Source: Krasilnikovia cinnamomea
Lineage (GTDB): Bacteria; Actinomycetota; Actinomycetes; Mycobacteriales; Micromonosporaceae
DNA: 64,000 nt
Assembly (NCBI RefSeq): GCF_004217545.1
Contig: NZ_SHKY01000001.1
Location: 2,108,001-2,172,000, forward strand
Reading direction: 5' to 3'
Below, piece by piece: positions 33,833 through 40,926 of this stretch. Within the stretch, counting starts at the first letter, position 1; every line of letters begins with the position of its first letter. A model generated the notes under the pieces. That model made no database searches, was not told the origin of the DNA, and was given only the letters and a program-made list of their open reading frames with translations. Both the position numbers and the translations under genes were made by a program.

Positions 33833-34468
33833 ATGAGACGCTTCCGAGCGTCAGCACGGCTGGCGGCGCTCGTCGCGTCGCTGGCGATGGCCATGGGCAT
33901 CACGCTGTTCGCCGGCGGGGCGGCATGGGCGACCCCGAGCGCACCCACCCGGGTGCCGCCCGGGTACTACCCACCGCCCCCGCCGGTGCTCACGGTGAAC
34001 AAGGGCGTCGTGAAGATCCGCGTGAACGTGCGGGTCAGCGGCAAGAAGTTCACGAAGAAGGAAAGGGTGGTTGTCACCATCCGCTTCCTTCCGAAGGGCT
34101 CGCGCCACTGGAAGGTCGTGAAGACGACGACCTTCCGGGTCGACAAGAACGGCAAGTTCGCGTTCCACGTCCGGACCTCCAAGGCCGGAAAGATCTCGAT
34201 CCAGGCCCTGGGCAAGACGTCCAAGAAGAAGGCGTCCGCGTCCATCTCGGTCATCGGCAAGCGCAAGGGTTCGGGCAGCATCGTCATCACACCTGCTGCC
34301 TTCTCCTCCGGCGTCACGAACGGCGGTACCCCCGCCCTGACGCCGGCGCACGAGTCGTCGGACACCGTGGGCCTGGCCATCGCCGGACTCGGCGCCATGG
34401 CGCTGGCCGGCAGTGTGGTCATCACCCGTAGGACGATCCGGCGCCGCAGGGCTTCCTCGGCCGCCTGA
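33833..34468 (+). CDS. Exported Lys-rich surface protein with C-terminal membrane anchor
   Basis: 211 residues; AGGAGG lies close upstream of the ATG. A signal peptide (about 1-33, LASLAMAMGITLFAGG, cleavage near AWA) is followed by a Pro patch (PPGYYPPPPPVLT). Next comes a beta-rich domain dense in Lys (VSGKKFTKKERVVVTIRF), with the look of an Ig-like bacterial repeat. The end has a membrane helix (TVGLAIAGLGAMALAGSVVI) and an Arg cluster, but no LPxTG motif, so it is held by the membrane, not by sortase. It follows the DUF4012 gene by 70 bases in the same direction. Confidence 0.82.
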   Translation: MRRFRASARLAALVASLAMAMGITLFAGGAAWATPSAPTRVPPGYYPPPPPVLTVNKGVVKIRVNVRVSGKKFTKKERVVVTIRFLPKGSRHWKVVKTTTFRVDKNGKFAFHVRTSKAGKISIQALGKTSKKKASASISVIGKRKGSGSIVITPAAFSSGVTNGGTPALTPAHESSDTVGLAIAGLGAMALAGSVVITRRTIRRRRASSAA

Positions 34469-34479
34469 TCAGATCGGAG

Positions 34480-34512
34480 ACCGCCCTACCGCCGAGCCGG
34501 CGGTAGGGCGGT
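34480..34512 (+). terminator. Perfect hairpin terminator
   Basis: ACCGCCCTACCGCC (34480-34493) pairs with GGCGGTAGGGCGGT (34499-34512), followed by TCTT. It ends the DUF4012/surface-protein transcript 12 bases after the stop codon. Confidence 0.88.
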
Positions 34513-34986
34513 TCTTCGTGTGCGCTGACACGAACGGGTTAATCCGGAACGGCAGCCATCACCGATGCATCGGAACCCACCGGAGCACGTACGCCCGATC
34601 TCCGCACCGCCGCGAGCTGCGTTTTCCTAGCAAGACGCCGTGTCCGCCCCCTCGGGAGGGCGGCGCGACAACGACGCGCAGGAGCGGGGTGAGGGCGATG
34701 ATGCGTACGACGGGACCGGCTCGGCGCACCGCGCCGTACATCCCTGACGCCGACGGCCCGATCCCGTCGCGTCCCTCCTGCGGGTTAACCCGGACAGGCC
34801 TCGCAAAGGGCATCATGCGCAAGCAACCGCGCACCTACGCCCGATCGCAGGTCTGCCCCCAGTCGGGGAATGTGGTGTGGCACCGAATCCGCCTCCACCG
34901 GATGGCGCCTCATCAGTTTCCCGCGCCCCGGGTCGTGGTCCCGACGACCCCGGGGCGCACCTAAGTTTCGCAGGAGGACCGCGCGC
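34513..34986. other. Long leader region before the exported-protein operon
   Basis: About 470 bases with no convincing gene. A frame from tandem ATGs near 34699 to 34964 encodes a Pro/Arg-rich 88-residue string with no motif. The region may be a promoter and long 5' leader for the operon that begins at 34987. I could not fit a known riboswitch to it. Confidence 0.45.
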
Positions 34987-35487
34987 ATGCGCCAGCTCAG
35001 CAGACGGACCACCGCCATCACCGTCACCACCCTGGTCGGCCTCTGTGCTGCCGGCGCGGCCTGGGCGGCCTGGAGCCTGACCGGTTCCGGCAACGCCCAG
35101 GCGAAGGCCGGCTCGGTGGTGGAGCTGAAGGTGACCAGCGCGGGCCTGCCCGCCACCGGCCTCACCCCGGGCAATACGACGGCCGTCCTGCTCACGGTGC
35201 AGAACAGGAACCAGTTCCCGGTACGGATCACCCACATCCGGCTCAGCGACATCGACTCGTCGGTGCCGGGCTGCGACGCCGGGGACAACGTGGACATCGT
35301 GAACTCCGCGCCGCTGCCCGCCGATCCGGCGAAGGTCACCGTGCCCGCCGGCAGCGACGACGCACCGGCCACCGCGAAGATCACTTGGGACGGCCCGCTG
35401 CACATGGTCGCCGACGCGGCGGATGCCTGCCAGGGCGCCCCGTTCACGTTCACGGTCAACCTCGACGCGGTCAGCGCGGCTTCCTGA
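34987..35487 (+). CDS. Exported beta-rich protein with SipW/TasA-like signal region, copy 1
   Basis: 166 residues; AGGAGG lies ten bases before the ATG. The hydrophobic N-terminus ends AAGAAWAAWSLTGSGNA, an A-W-A-x-W junction like that of SipW-processed TasA/camelysin-type proteins. The mature part has LTPGNTTAVLLTVQNRNQFP, VRITHIRLSD, one Cys in the middle (PGCDAG) and one near the end (DACQGAPFTFTVNLD), suggesting a disulfide-closed beta sandwich. Copy 2 (35571) has the same length and plan. No dedicated signal peptidase gene is present nearby. Likely a cell-surface or matrix protein; function unproven. Confidence 0.78.
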   Translation: MRQLSRRTTAITVTTLVGLCAAGAAWAAWSLTGSGNAQAKAGSVVELKVTSAGLPATGLTPGNTTAVLLTVQNRNQFPVRITHIRLSDIDSSVPGCDAGDNVDIVNSAPLPADPAKVTVPAGSDDAPATAKITWDGPLHMVADAADACQGAPFTFTVNLDAVSAAS

Positions 35488-35570
35488 TGAGGGTGGCAGG
35501 CCGCAGCGGCCCCCCGGGCGGCACCGCCGCGCCCAGCGTGCCGGGGGCCGGTCAACCGGAGGCGAGAAGG

Positions 35571-36071
35571 ATGGCGCGAGGAAGGCTCGATCGCCGCGGC
35601 AAGCTGATCCTCGGTGTCGCGGCCGCGGCCGCGGTCTTCGTGAACGCGGGCGCGGCCTGGGCGTACTGGAATCTCAGCGGCAGCGGCGACGCGGTGGCCG
35701 TCGCGGGCAGCGCGATCGAGCTGAAGCTCGAAGGCAAGTCCGACGACGTCCGGCCGCTCTACCCGGGCGGCACGACGAACCTCACCGTCACCGTGACCAA
35801 CCAGAACAACTTCCCGGTACGGATCACCTCACTGTCGCCCGGCTCCGCCGACGTGACCGCCGACCGCGAGCACCGCAACGGCGGCTGCCGCACCACGGGC
35901 GTCGTCGTCGCGCAGGATGTGCTGCGGGTGTCCTGGGAGGTCCCGAAGAACACCATCGGCGTGTTCACCGTCCCCGACGGCGTCAAGATGACCAACGCCT
36001 CCGACAGCGCGTGCCAGGGCGCCACGTTCACCATCCCGGTGCGGGCGACCGGCGTCAGCAACGCTTCCTGA
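35571..36071 (+). CDS. Exported beta-rich protein with SipW/TasA-like signal region, copy 2
   Basis: 166 residues from the ATG at 35571 (GGAGG ten bases upstream), the same length as copy 1. An in-frame ATG at 35487 that overlaps the previous stop would add 28 unlikely residues before the signal region. MARGRLDRRGKLILGVAAAA...AWAYWNLSGSGDA repeats the A-W-A-Y-W junction. LYPGGTTNLTVTVTNQNNFP, VRITSLSPG, GGCRTTG and SACQGATFTIPVRATG align with copy 1, including both cysteines. The pair clearly arose by duplication. Confidence 0.78.
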   Translation: MARGRLDRRGKLILGVAAAAAVFVNAGAAWAYWNLSGSGDAVAVAGSAIELKLEGKSDDVRPLYPGGTTNLTVTVTNQNNFPVRITSLSPGSADVTADREHRNGGCRTTGVVVAQDVLRVSWEVPKNTIGVFTVPDGVKMTNASDSACQGATFTIPVRATGVSNAS

Positions 36072-36088
36072 AACAGCGGAGTCCCCTC

Positions 36089-36562
36089 GTGCACCGGTGG
36101 CAGCGCATCACGGCCGCGGCGGCAGCCGTCGTGTCCGCGGCGGCCCTGGGCGTCGCGCTGCGCGACGACGACCCGGGCGCGCAGGCGATGACCCTCACGG
36201 CCGAGCAGACCTCCGGCGCGGAGCACTTCTCCTTCACCGTACGGGCGGCGCCCGTCGACGGCCTCGTCCCCGGCACGGACCGGCGGCTCGTGCTGACGCT
36301 GGACAACCCGTACGACTTCGATCTGCTCGTCACTGATCTGCGGGCCGCGCTCGTGGCGACCTCCCGCGCCGGCTGCGCGCCGGTGCCCGCGAACCTGGAG
36401 GTGCGCCGCTACACCGGCCCGCTTCCGGTGCGGGTGGACGCCGGGGACAGCCGGGAGGCGGGCACCGTTCCGCTGCACATGCCCAACACCGTGGTCGACG
36501 CCTGCCAGCGGGCCACGTTCACGATCGCGCTGGACGCCGCCGCCACCCGGGCCACCCCGTGA
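36089..36562 (+). CDS. Exported protein, diverged third member of the same family
   Basis: 157 residues from a GTG at 36089. The short N-terminal hydrophobic part (ITAAAAAVVSAAALGVAL) lacks the W-A-Y-W junction. The mature part keeps the family pattern: LVPGTDRRLVLTLDNPYDFD, LLVTDLRAALVA, RAGCAPVP and DACQRATFTIALDA, again with two cysteines. It may be a cap or assembly subunit beside the two closer copies. Its stop overlaps the next start (GTGA). Confidence 0.72.
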   Translation: MHRWQRITAAAAAVVSAAALGVALRDDDPGAQAMTLTAEQTSGAEHFSFTVRAAPVDGLVPGTDRRLVLTLDNPYDFDLLVTDLRAALVATSRAGCAPVPANLEVRRYTGPLPVRVDAGDSREAGTVPLHMPNTVVDACQRATFTIALDAAATRATP

Positions 36563-37413
36563 GCCACCGGCGCGGCCACACCGGCCGCGGATCGGCGGGC
36601 CGGCGCGGCCGTACGCGGCGCGGCCTCGTGCGCCAGCCGCTGATCGTGGTCGGCGCCGCGCTGGGCGTGGCCGCCACGGGCGGGGTGGCCGCGTTCGCCG
36701 GTTGGAGCGTCACCGTGCAACCGGCCACCTTCACCGTGTACGCGGCCCGGATCCCGCAGCCCGCCCCGCCGCGCGCCCGGGTGCACACCCCGCCGTGGAT
36801 CGCGTGGCAGCCGCTCGCGCGTGGTGTCCCGGTCGACCGGTACGTCGTCACCCGGCACCTCGGCCCGGCCGCGCAGGTGGCCTGCGAGGTGCCCGCCACC
36901 GCCCGGCCGCGCTGCACGGACCGGCAGGCACCCGCCGGGTACCGGGCCACGTACACGGTCGCCGCCGCGTACGGGTCGCACTGGGTCAGTGTGGACAGTG
37001 GGCCGAGCGCGCCGGTGACCGTGCCCGGGGTGGGTGTACCCATCACCGTGAACGGGATCCAGCTGCGGCCCGGCCCCGACGGCACGCCCGTGGTGGTGGG
37101 CGGTGCCGACCCCAGCGCGGATCCCAGCCTGGTGGCCGGCACCACGATGAGCCCGCCCGCGCCCCCGGCCGGCCGCCCGCCCTCCCCGTCCGGCACCGTC
37201 GTCACCCCAGCGCCGAGGGTGTCCGCCTCCCCGGCGCCGGTCGTCAAGTCCACCGGCGACACCACGTCGGGCGGCGGGCCGGGCTCGGATCCCGGCGCGG
37301 CGTCCGCGCCGGCCACGGGTCCCTCACCCGACGCCACCTGTGGCTCGCGCTGTTCCGGCTCGCCGAGCCCCACGCCGCCGTCCGCCGCCGCGCCGCCACC
37401 CGCCAGCGACTGA
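36559..37413 (+). CDS. Exported protein with fibronectin-like domain and Pro/Ser-rich tail
   Basis: 284 residues from a GTG overlapping the previous stop. A twin-Arg-rich cytoplasmic head (RRGRTRRGLVRQ) precedes a membrane or signal helix (PLIVVGAALGVAATGGVAAFAGW). Then comes a fibronectin type III-like part (WQPLARGVPVDRYVVTRHLG, YRATYTVAAAYGSHWVSVDSG) and a low-complexity Pro/Ser/Thr/Gly tail with late cysteines (CGSRCSG). It looks like a surface stalk or wall-spanning protein. Fourth and last gene of the operon; a hairpin includes its stop codon. Confidence 0.75.
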   Translation: MSHRRGHTGRGSAGRRGRTRRGLVRQPLIVVGAALGVAATGGVAAFAGWSVTVQPATFTVYAARIPQPAPPRARVHTPPWIAWQPLARGVPVDRYVVTRHLGPAAQVACEVPATARPRCTDRQAPAGYRATYTVAAAYGSHWVSVDSGPSAPVTVPGVGVPITVNGIQLRPGPDGTPVVVGGADPSADPSLVAGTTMSPPAPPAGRPPSPSGTVVTPAPRVSASPAPVVKSTGDTTSGGGPGSDPGAASAPATGPSPDATCGSRCSGSPSPTPPSAAAPPPASD

Positions 37414-37439
37414 GCACCGGGTCGGGGCCCGGTGCTCAG
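37410..37439 (+). terminator. Hairpin terminator overlapping the operon's last stop codon
   Basis: CTGAGCACCGGG (37410-37421), loop TCGGGG, CCCGGTGCTCAG (37428-37439): a perfect 12-bp stem. The TGA of the fourth exported-protein gene lies inside its left arm. It separates this operon from the convergent small-membrane-protein array. Confidence 0.85.
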
Positions 37440-37456
37440 CGCCTGACGGGTCGGGC

Positions 37457-37807
37457 TCAGGCGGCCGAATGGCGTCCCCTCTGGTCGACCGGACGGTTCG
37501 GTCCGGCCGAGGGAATGCGCCGGCGACCGGAACCGACCGTACGCGTGCGGCCCGTTTCCATGAGCTTCACGACGGCCTTTCCGGACGCTTTCGACACCGC
37601 CTCGGCCGACCGTTCCCTGGTGGCTCGGTTCTGCATCGCCATGTCGAACAGTGAATGCGATGCGTGGTCGTATCCCTCGCGATAGGCCTGATCCCTTTCG
37701 AGACCGTTCTTGTACCACTGGTGAATTCGCCCCGAAGCGTATCCACTGGCGATGACGAACGCGAGGGCGAGCACGATGAGAATGGCATTGTTGCCGGGTG
37801 CGGTCAT
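37457..37807 (-). CDS. Small membrane protein, HQWY/AYRxGYD family, copy 1 (subtype A)
   Basis: 116 residues from the ATG at 37807 (MTAPGNNAILIVLALAFVIA). One membrane segment at residues 7-24 is followed by GRIHQWYKNGLERDQAYREG then YDHASHSLFDMAMQ, and a basic tail (GSGRRRIPSAG). Copy 4 (38713) matches this one best in both head and tail, so I call them subtype A. I do not recognise the family. The amphipathic, charged segment after the helix should lie in the cytoplasm. Confidence 0.72.
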   Translation of the reverse strand: MTAPGNNAILIVLALAFVIASGYASGRIHQWYKNGLERDQAYREGYDHASHSLFDMAMQNRATRERSAEAVSKASGKAVVKLMETGRTRTVGSGRRRIPSAGPNRPVDQRGRHSAA

Positions 37808-37909
37808 GCTGGTCGTTCTTTCCTGGGTCGGGACGGTGGAGCGACCGTCCAGCTCCCCCGGCGGGTCTGGGGCCGCGATGAGGACAGCGCGCGGCAGGAG
37901 ACCCGCAGT

Positions 37910-38212
37910 TCAGAGCGTGCCGATGGGTCGTAGCCGGTAGGTGGTGGCCTCCCGGTTGTCGCCGCGGGACGGCCGGGCGGCGTCGATGGGGACGACGTCG
38001 GCCGGCCGGGACCGGTTCTGCGCGGCGCCACCGGATGAGCCGGTGCGGGTGGCGAGGCGGAATAGGGAATGCGACGCCTCGTCGTACCCGTCGCGATAAG
38101 CGGCTTCCCGCTCGCGACTGTGCCGGTACCACTCGTGGACCCGTCCCGCCGCGTACGCGGTCAAAATGACGAGAACCACGGAGAGCGCTACCTGGAGCAC
38201 GATCGGTGTCAT
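37910..38212 (-). CDS. Small membrane protein, HQWY/AYRxGYD family, copy 2 (subtype B)
   Basis: 100 residues from the ATG at 38212 (MTPIVLQVALSVVLVILTAY). The signature reads GRVHEWYRHSREREAAYRDG then YDEASHSLFRLATR; Glu replaces Gln in HQWY. A variable, polar tail of about 45 residues follows. The start codon has a weak ribosome binding site. It is one of five tandem paralogues, all on the minus strand. Confidence 0.72.
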   Translation of the reverse strand: MTPIVLQVALSVVLVILTAYAAGRVHEWYRHSREREAAYRDGYDEASHSLFRLATRTGSSGGAAQNRSRPADVVPIDAARPSRGDNREATTYRLRPIGTL

Positions 38213-38337
38213 GTTCACGATCGTAGTGATTACAGAAATGCCGACCCATCGGCTTAACCAGCCGTTGTTCAAACCCCTAGGTCGGCGGACGAGTAGCTGA
38301 TCATCCGAGGATCGGGCGGAACGGTTTCGCTTCGTTC

Positions 38338-38601
38338 TCAGGAGGCCCGCGCCCAGCCGTACCCGGCGACGGCGCCGCCGTCCGGATCGGCTGTGGACGG
38401 CTCGGCTCCCGGTGCCGGCAGCGCGCGAGTGGCCAGGTGGAACAGCGTGTGGGAAGCCTGGTCGTAGCCTTCCCGGTACGCCGTCTCCCGCTCGGCACCC
38501 TGCCGGTACCACTGGTGCACGCGCCCCGCCGCGTACGCGGTGAAGATGACGAACGCGACCGCGAGCGCCACCTGAAGCGCGGAGCTGCCTGCTGGAGTCA
38601 T
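38338..38601 (-). CDS. Small membrane protein, HQWY/AYRxGYD family, copy 3 (subtype B)
   Basis: 87 residues from the ATG at 38601 (GGTGGAG just upstream; a GTG three codons earlier is possible). The head LQVALAVAFVIFTAYAAGRV is almost that of copy 2, then HQWYRQGAERETAYREGYDQ and ASHTLFHLATR. The tail is short (about 30 residues) and ends GYGWARAS. Function unknown. Confidence 0.72.
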   Translation of the reverse strand: MTPAGSSALQVALAVAFVIFTAYAAGRVHQWYRQGAERETAYREGYDQASHTLFHLATRALPAPGAEPSTADPDGGAVAGYGWARAS

Positions 38602-38712
38602 GATCTCCACCCTAGAAGTCGCGGGAGGGCCGATGCATCGGCCGCGCCGACACTCCCCCCGCCCACTGGTTGATCCTTTTTACCCTTTTGTCCGCATTGA
38701 CGTCGCCGCACG

Positions 38713-39048
38713 TCACAGCGCCGCGCGGCGGCGGCGCCGGTCCGGAACGGTCGGCCGGTGGGCCACGATCCGGCGGCGGCCCAGCCCGACGGGCCGGGTG
38801 TGCCGGGCCATCGACAAGCCGGGTGTGCGCGCCGGTGCGGGTGCCGCGACGGCCGGCTGCGGCGGCGGGACACGTACCGCCATGTCGAACATGGACCGGG
38901 AGGCATGGTCGTACCCCGCGCGGTAGGCCCCGTCCCGCTGCAGCCCCGTGCGATACCACTGGTGGACGCGGCCCGCGAGGTATCCACTCACGATGATCAC
39001 CCCGAACGCGAGCAGAATCGGGACAAGGTCATTGCCGGACGCGGTCAT
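38713..39048 (-). CDS. Small membrane protein, HQWY/AYRxGYD family, copy 4 (subtype A)
   Basis: 111 residues from the ATG at 39048, chosen because MTASGNDLVPILLAF lines up with MTAPGNNAILIVLAL of copy 1; a GTG at 39093 would overlap copy 5. The signature is GRVHQWYRTGLQRDGAYRAG then YDHASRSMFDMAVR. The tail has GLGRRRIVAHRP, again like copy 1. Confidence 0.72.
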   Translation of the reverse strand: MTASGNDLVPILLAFGVIIVSGYLAGRVHQWYRTGLQRDGAYRAGYDHASRSMFDMAVRVPPPQPAVAAPAPARTPGLSMARHTRPVGLGRRRIVAHRPTVPDRRRRRAAL

Positions 39049-39082
39049 ACCGAGCCATTTCCCTCCGGTCGAAGCTGACTGA

Positions 39083-39343
39083 TCAACGGACACCCGTCCG
39101 GTCGTCGAGGCGCGTCGCCGAGCCCCCGCGATCGTTGGTGGCGTGGGGCGACGCGGCCCGCAGGGTCCGGATCGCCAACGCGAACAGGGTGGACGACGCC
39201 TGGTCGTACCCGCGGCGGTAGGCCACCTCGCGCTGCAGGCCGTGCCGGTACCACTGGTGCACCCGGCCCGCGACGTACGCGGCCGCGGCCACCGCGGCGA
39301 CCGCCAGCACGACCTGGAGCGCGAGATCGCCGGACGCCTGCAT
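39083..39343 (-). CDS. Small membrane protein, HQWY/AYRxGYD family, copy 5 (subtype B)
   Basis: 86 residues from the ATG at 39343 (an in-frame TTG two codons earlier is possible). LALQVVLAVAAVAAAAYVAG is the membrane segment, then RVHQWYRHGLQREVAYRRG and YDQASSTLFALAIRT. First gene of the minus-strand array; the following copies are 34-124 bases apart, so they could share one transcript. Confidence 0.72.
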   Translation of the reverse strand: MQASGDLALQVVLAVAAVAAAAYVAGRVHQWYRHGLQREVAYRRGYDQASSTLFALAIRTLRAASPHATNDRGGSATRLDDRTGVR

Positions 39344-39662
39344 CAGCAAAGCGTAGTTATTCCGGCAAAAGTCTCATAGTGACCGAATTGGTGCATACTC
39401 CGCCTGGTCGTCCGGAGTGTCGCTGATGACAATCAGGTCCGGAATGTGCGATGCGCCCGCAGGCGGCCGGACGGTCGGGGCGGCGGCCACGTCGACGGCG
39501 CGAGGGGTCGGGAGAACGCGAAAACGGGTCCCTCGTGGAGAGACCCGTCGCGCTGGCGGCGCACCGTCGGCGGCCGAAACCGCGGTAACAGAGCGTGGGC
39601 AGGCGGTGCGCCGGAAATGAATGATAGCCCGGTGACCGCGCCGCCGGGCAGCTCGGCCGAGG
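39344..39662. other. Intergenic stretch, no supported gene
   Basis: A minus-strand frame ending at 39374 encodes IPDLIVISDTPDDQAEYAP near its end and looks protein-like there, but has no start codon with a ribosome binding site and runs back into the antisense of the SIMPL gene. I see no other feature. The promoter of the small-membrane-protein array should lie here. Confidence 0.4.
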
Positions 39663-40310
39663 TCAGCCCAGCTTCGTGGGCTCCGTGACGGCCACCCGGA
39701 CGACCACGCTGGCCTGCACGGTCTGCGGCTGCGGATCGAGCTCCAGCTCCATCCCCTGCGCGCCACCACCGGACTCGAACGCCATCGCGCGCATCATCGG
39801 CTGGGCCCGGCCGGTGCCCTCGTCGGCGATCTCGACGAGACGGTCCACCTGCGCGCCGACCGCGTCCGCGTACTCCGCGGCGCGGGACAGGGCGTCCGCG
39901 ATGGCCGCGCGGCGTACCTCCGCGCCCGCGGTGCTGCCGGGGCGCAACTGCCACCACGGGCCGGCCACCGTGGTCTGGTCCCGGTTGGCCAGTCGCAGCA
40001 GCAGCTCCCCGAGCACGGTGAAGTCGGTGACCGTGACCGTCGTCGTGACGCTCCCCGCGTACGCCGACACCCGCTCCCCGGAGCGCTTCAGCTCGGGCCG
40101 GACGAAAATCCCGCTGGTCTCCCGGCGCTCGATCGCCTCCGGATAGTCGTCCAGGGCCTGGCGCAGCCCGGCGGCCCGCTCGGTGAGCCGGGCCAGCGTC
40201 GTCTCCCGATCCTTGTCCCGGGCGGACACCGTCACGGAGAAGACCGCCTGCTCGGGCGGCACCTCCCGGAGCGCCTCGCCGCGGACCACCACCGTGGGTT
40301 GCTCGGCCAT
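39663..40310 (-). CDS. SIMPL domain protein (DUF541)
   Basis: 215 residues from the ATG at 40310, seven bases after a -10-like TAGCGT, so probably leaderless; upstream in-frame codons belong to the spacer. The DUF541 pattern is clear: VVVRGEALREVPPEQAVFSV at the start, YAGSVTTTVTVTDFTVLGEL in the middle, and AAIADALSRAAEYADAVGA followed by VDRLVEI. SIMPL proteins are widely spread, often exported, and of unclear function. No signal peptide is visible here, so this one is likely cytoplasmic. Confidence 0.88.
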   Translation of the reverse strand: MAEQPTVVVRGEALREVPPEQAVFSVTVSARDKDRETTLARLTERAAGLRQALDDYPEAIERRETSGIFVRPELKRSGERVSAYAGSVTTTVTVTDFTVLGELLLRLANRDQTTVAGPWWQLRPGSTAGAEVRRAAIADALSRAAEYADAVGAQVDRLVEIADEGTGRAQPMMRAMAFESGGGAQGMELELDPQPQTVQASVVVRVAVTEPTKLG

Positions 40311-40317
40311 GGCCCCG

Positions 40318-40323
40318 ACGCTA
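40318..40323 (-). promoter_or_regulatory. -10 box of a leaderless transcript (SIMPL gene)
   Basis: TAGCGT on the minus strand, seven bases before the ATG at 40310, leaving no room for a ribosome binding site. Confidence 0.5.
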
Positions 40324-40397
40324 CCGGCGCGCGGCAACGCCCGCACGGCGGCGGTCGCGCTCCTGTGGACGCCGCGCCGGACCAGGGCCGTCCAGAA

Positions 40398-40435
40398 CGG
40401 CGAGACCACCGGGGCGCGCCCCGGTGGTCTCGCCG
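40398..40435. terminator. 38-base perfect palindrome (terminator)
   Basis: CGGCGAGACCACCGGGGC and its exact complement meet at 40416/40417 without a loop of mismatched bases. It lies 9 bases after the stop of the I36-like gene on the minus strand. Very stable hairpin or cruciform. Confidence 0.85.
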
Positions 40436-40443
40436 CAGCGTTA

Positions 40444-40839
40444 CTAGCGGCGGGAGATCCTGAAGGAGGTGATCCGGTCGTTGTTGGCGCGGCCGATGTT
40501 GGTGTTCGCCGACATCGCGTAGATGGTCGCCAGGGGCGAGCCGGTGCAGCCGCCGTTGTCGTACACGTAGAACTGGAAGTGGGTGAAGTTCGCGATCGAC
40601 GTGGTCTTGTTGTTGAGCGCGCTGGACATGTTGTGGCAGGGGTAGCCGTTGTCGTCGACGGCGTTCTCGCTCTGCGCCGGCCGGGCGAAGTTCTCGCCCG
40701 CGTAGAAGCAGATGTGCTCGTCGGTACAGGGCGAATCGGTCACCGGGACGGGCCGGGCGTAGGCCGCCGAGCCGAAAGTGAGAACGCCGGCCACCGCACC
40801 CGCCGCAACCGCGGCGATCCCCCGCTTGATGTTGGTCAT
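40444..40839 (-). CDS. Secreted peptidase-inhibitor-like protein (I36 family-like)
   Basis: 131 residues from the ATG at 40839, eight bases after TATGGT. A signal peptide of about 30 residues (IAAVAAGAVAGVLTFGSAAYA) precedes a compact domain with four cysteines: DSPCTDEHICFYAGENF, NGYPCHNM and DNGGCTGSPLATIYA. The CxxxxxxCxY start and the later YVYDNGGC segment fit the crystallin-like I36/SMI inhibitor fold of actinobacteria. It acts outside the cell; the protease target is unknown. Confidence 0.78.
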   Translation of the reverse strand: MTNIKRGIAAVAAGAVAGVLTFGSAAYARPVPVTDSPCTDEHICFYAGENFARPAQSENAVDDNGYPCHNMSSALNNKTTSIANFTHFQFYVYDNGGCTGSPLATIYAMSANTNIGRANNDRITSFRISRR

Positions 40840-40847
40840 GGTGGCGA

Positions 40848-40853
40848 ACCATA
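40848..40853 (-). promoter_or_regulatory. -10 box of a leaderless transcript (I36-like gene)
   Basis: TATGGT on the minus strand, eight bases before the ATG at 40839. Confidence 0.5.
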
Positions 40854-40926
40854 ACGATTGCCCCAGGAGGACACCAATCAATATGACGTTGATCATTCCC
40901 CGCGCCGTCCGCGACGGGGCCTCGCG

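Noticed and set aside
34699..34964. An 88-codon plus-strand frame in the leader of the exported-protein operon
   Set aside because: Purine-rich sequence precedes the ATGs, but the product is a Pro/Arg string without signal peptide or motif; kept as leader DNA.
39374..39620. A minus-strand frame ending PDLIVISDTPDDQAEYAP
   Set aside because: The end looks protein-like, but no start codon with a ribosome binding site lies in the spacer and the frame continues as antisense of the SIMPL gene. It may be a gene remnant.
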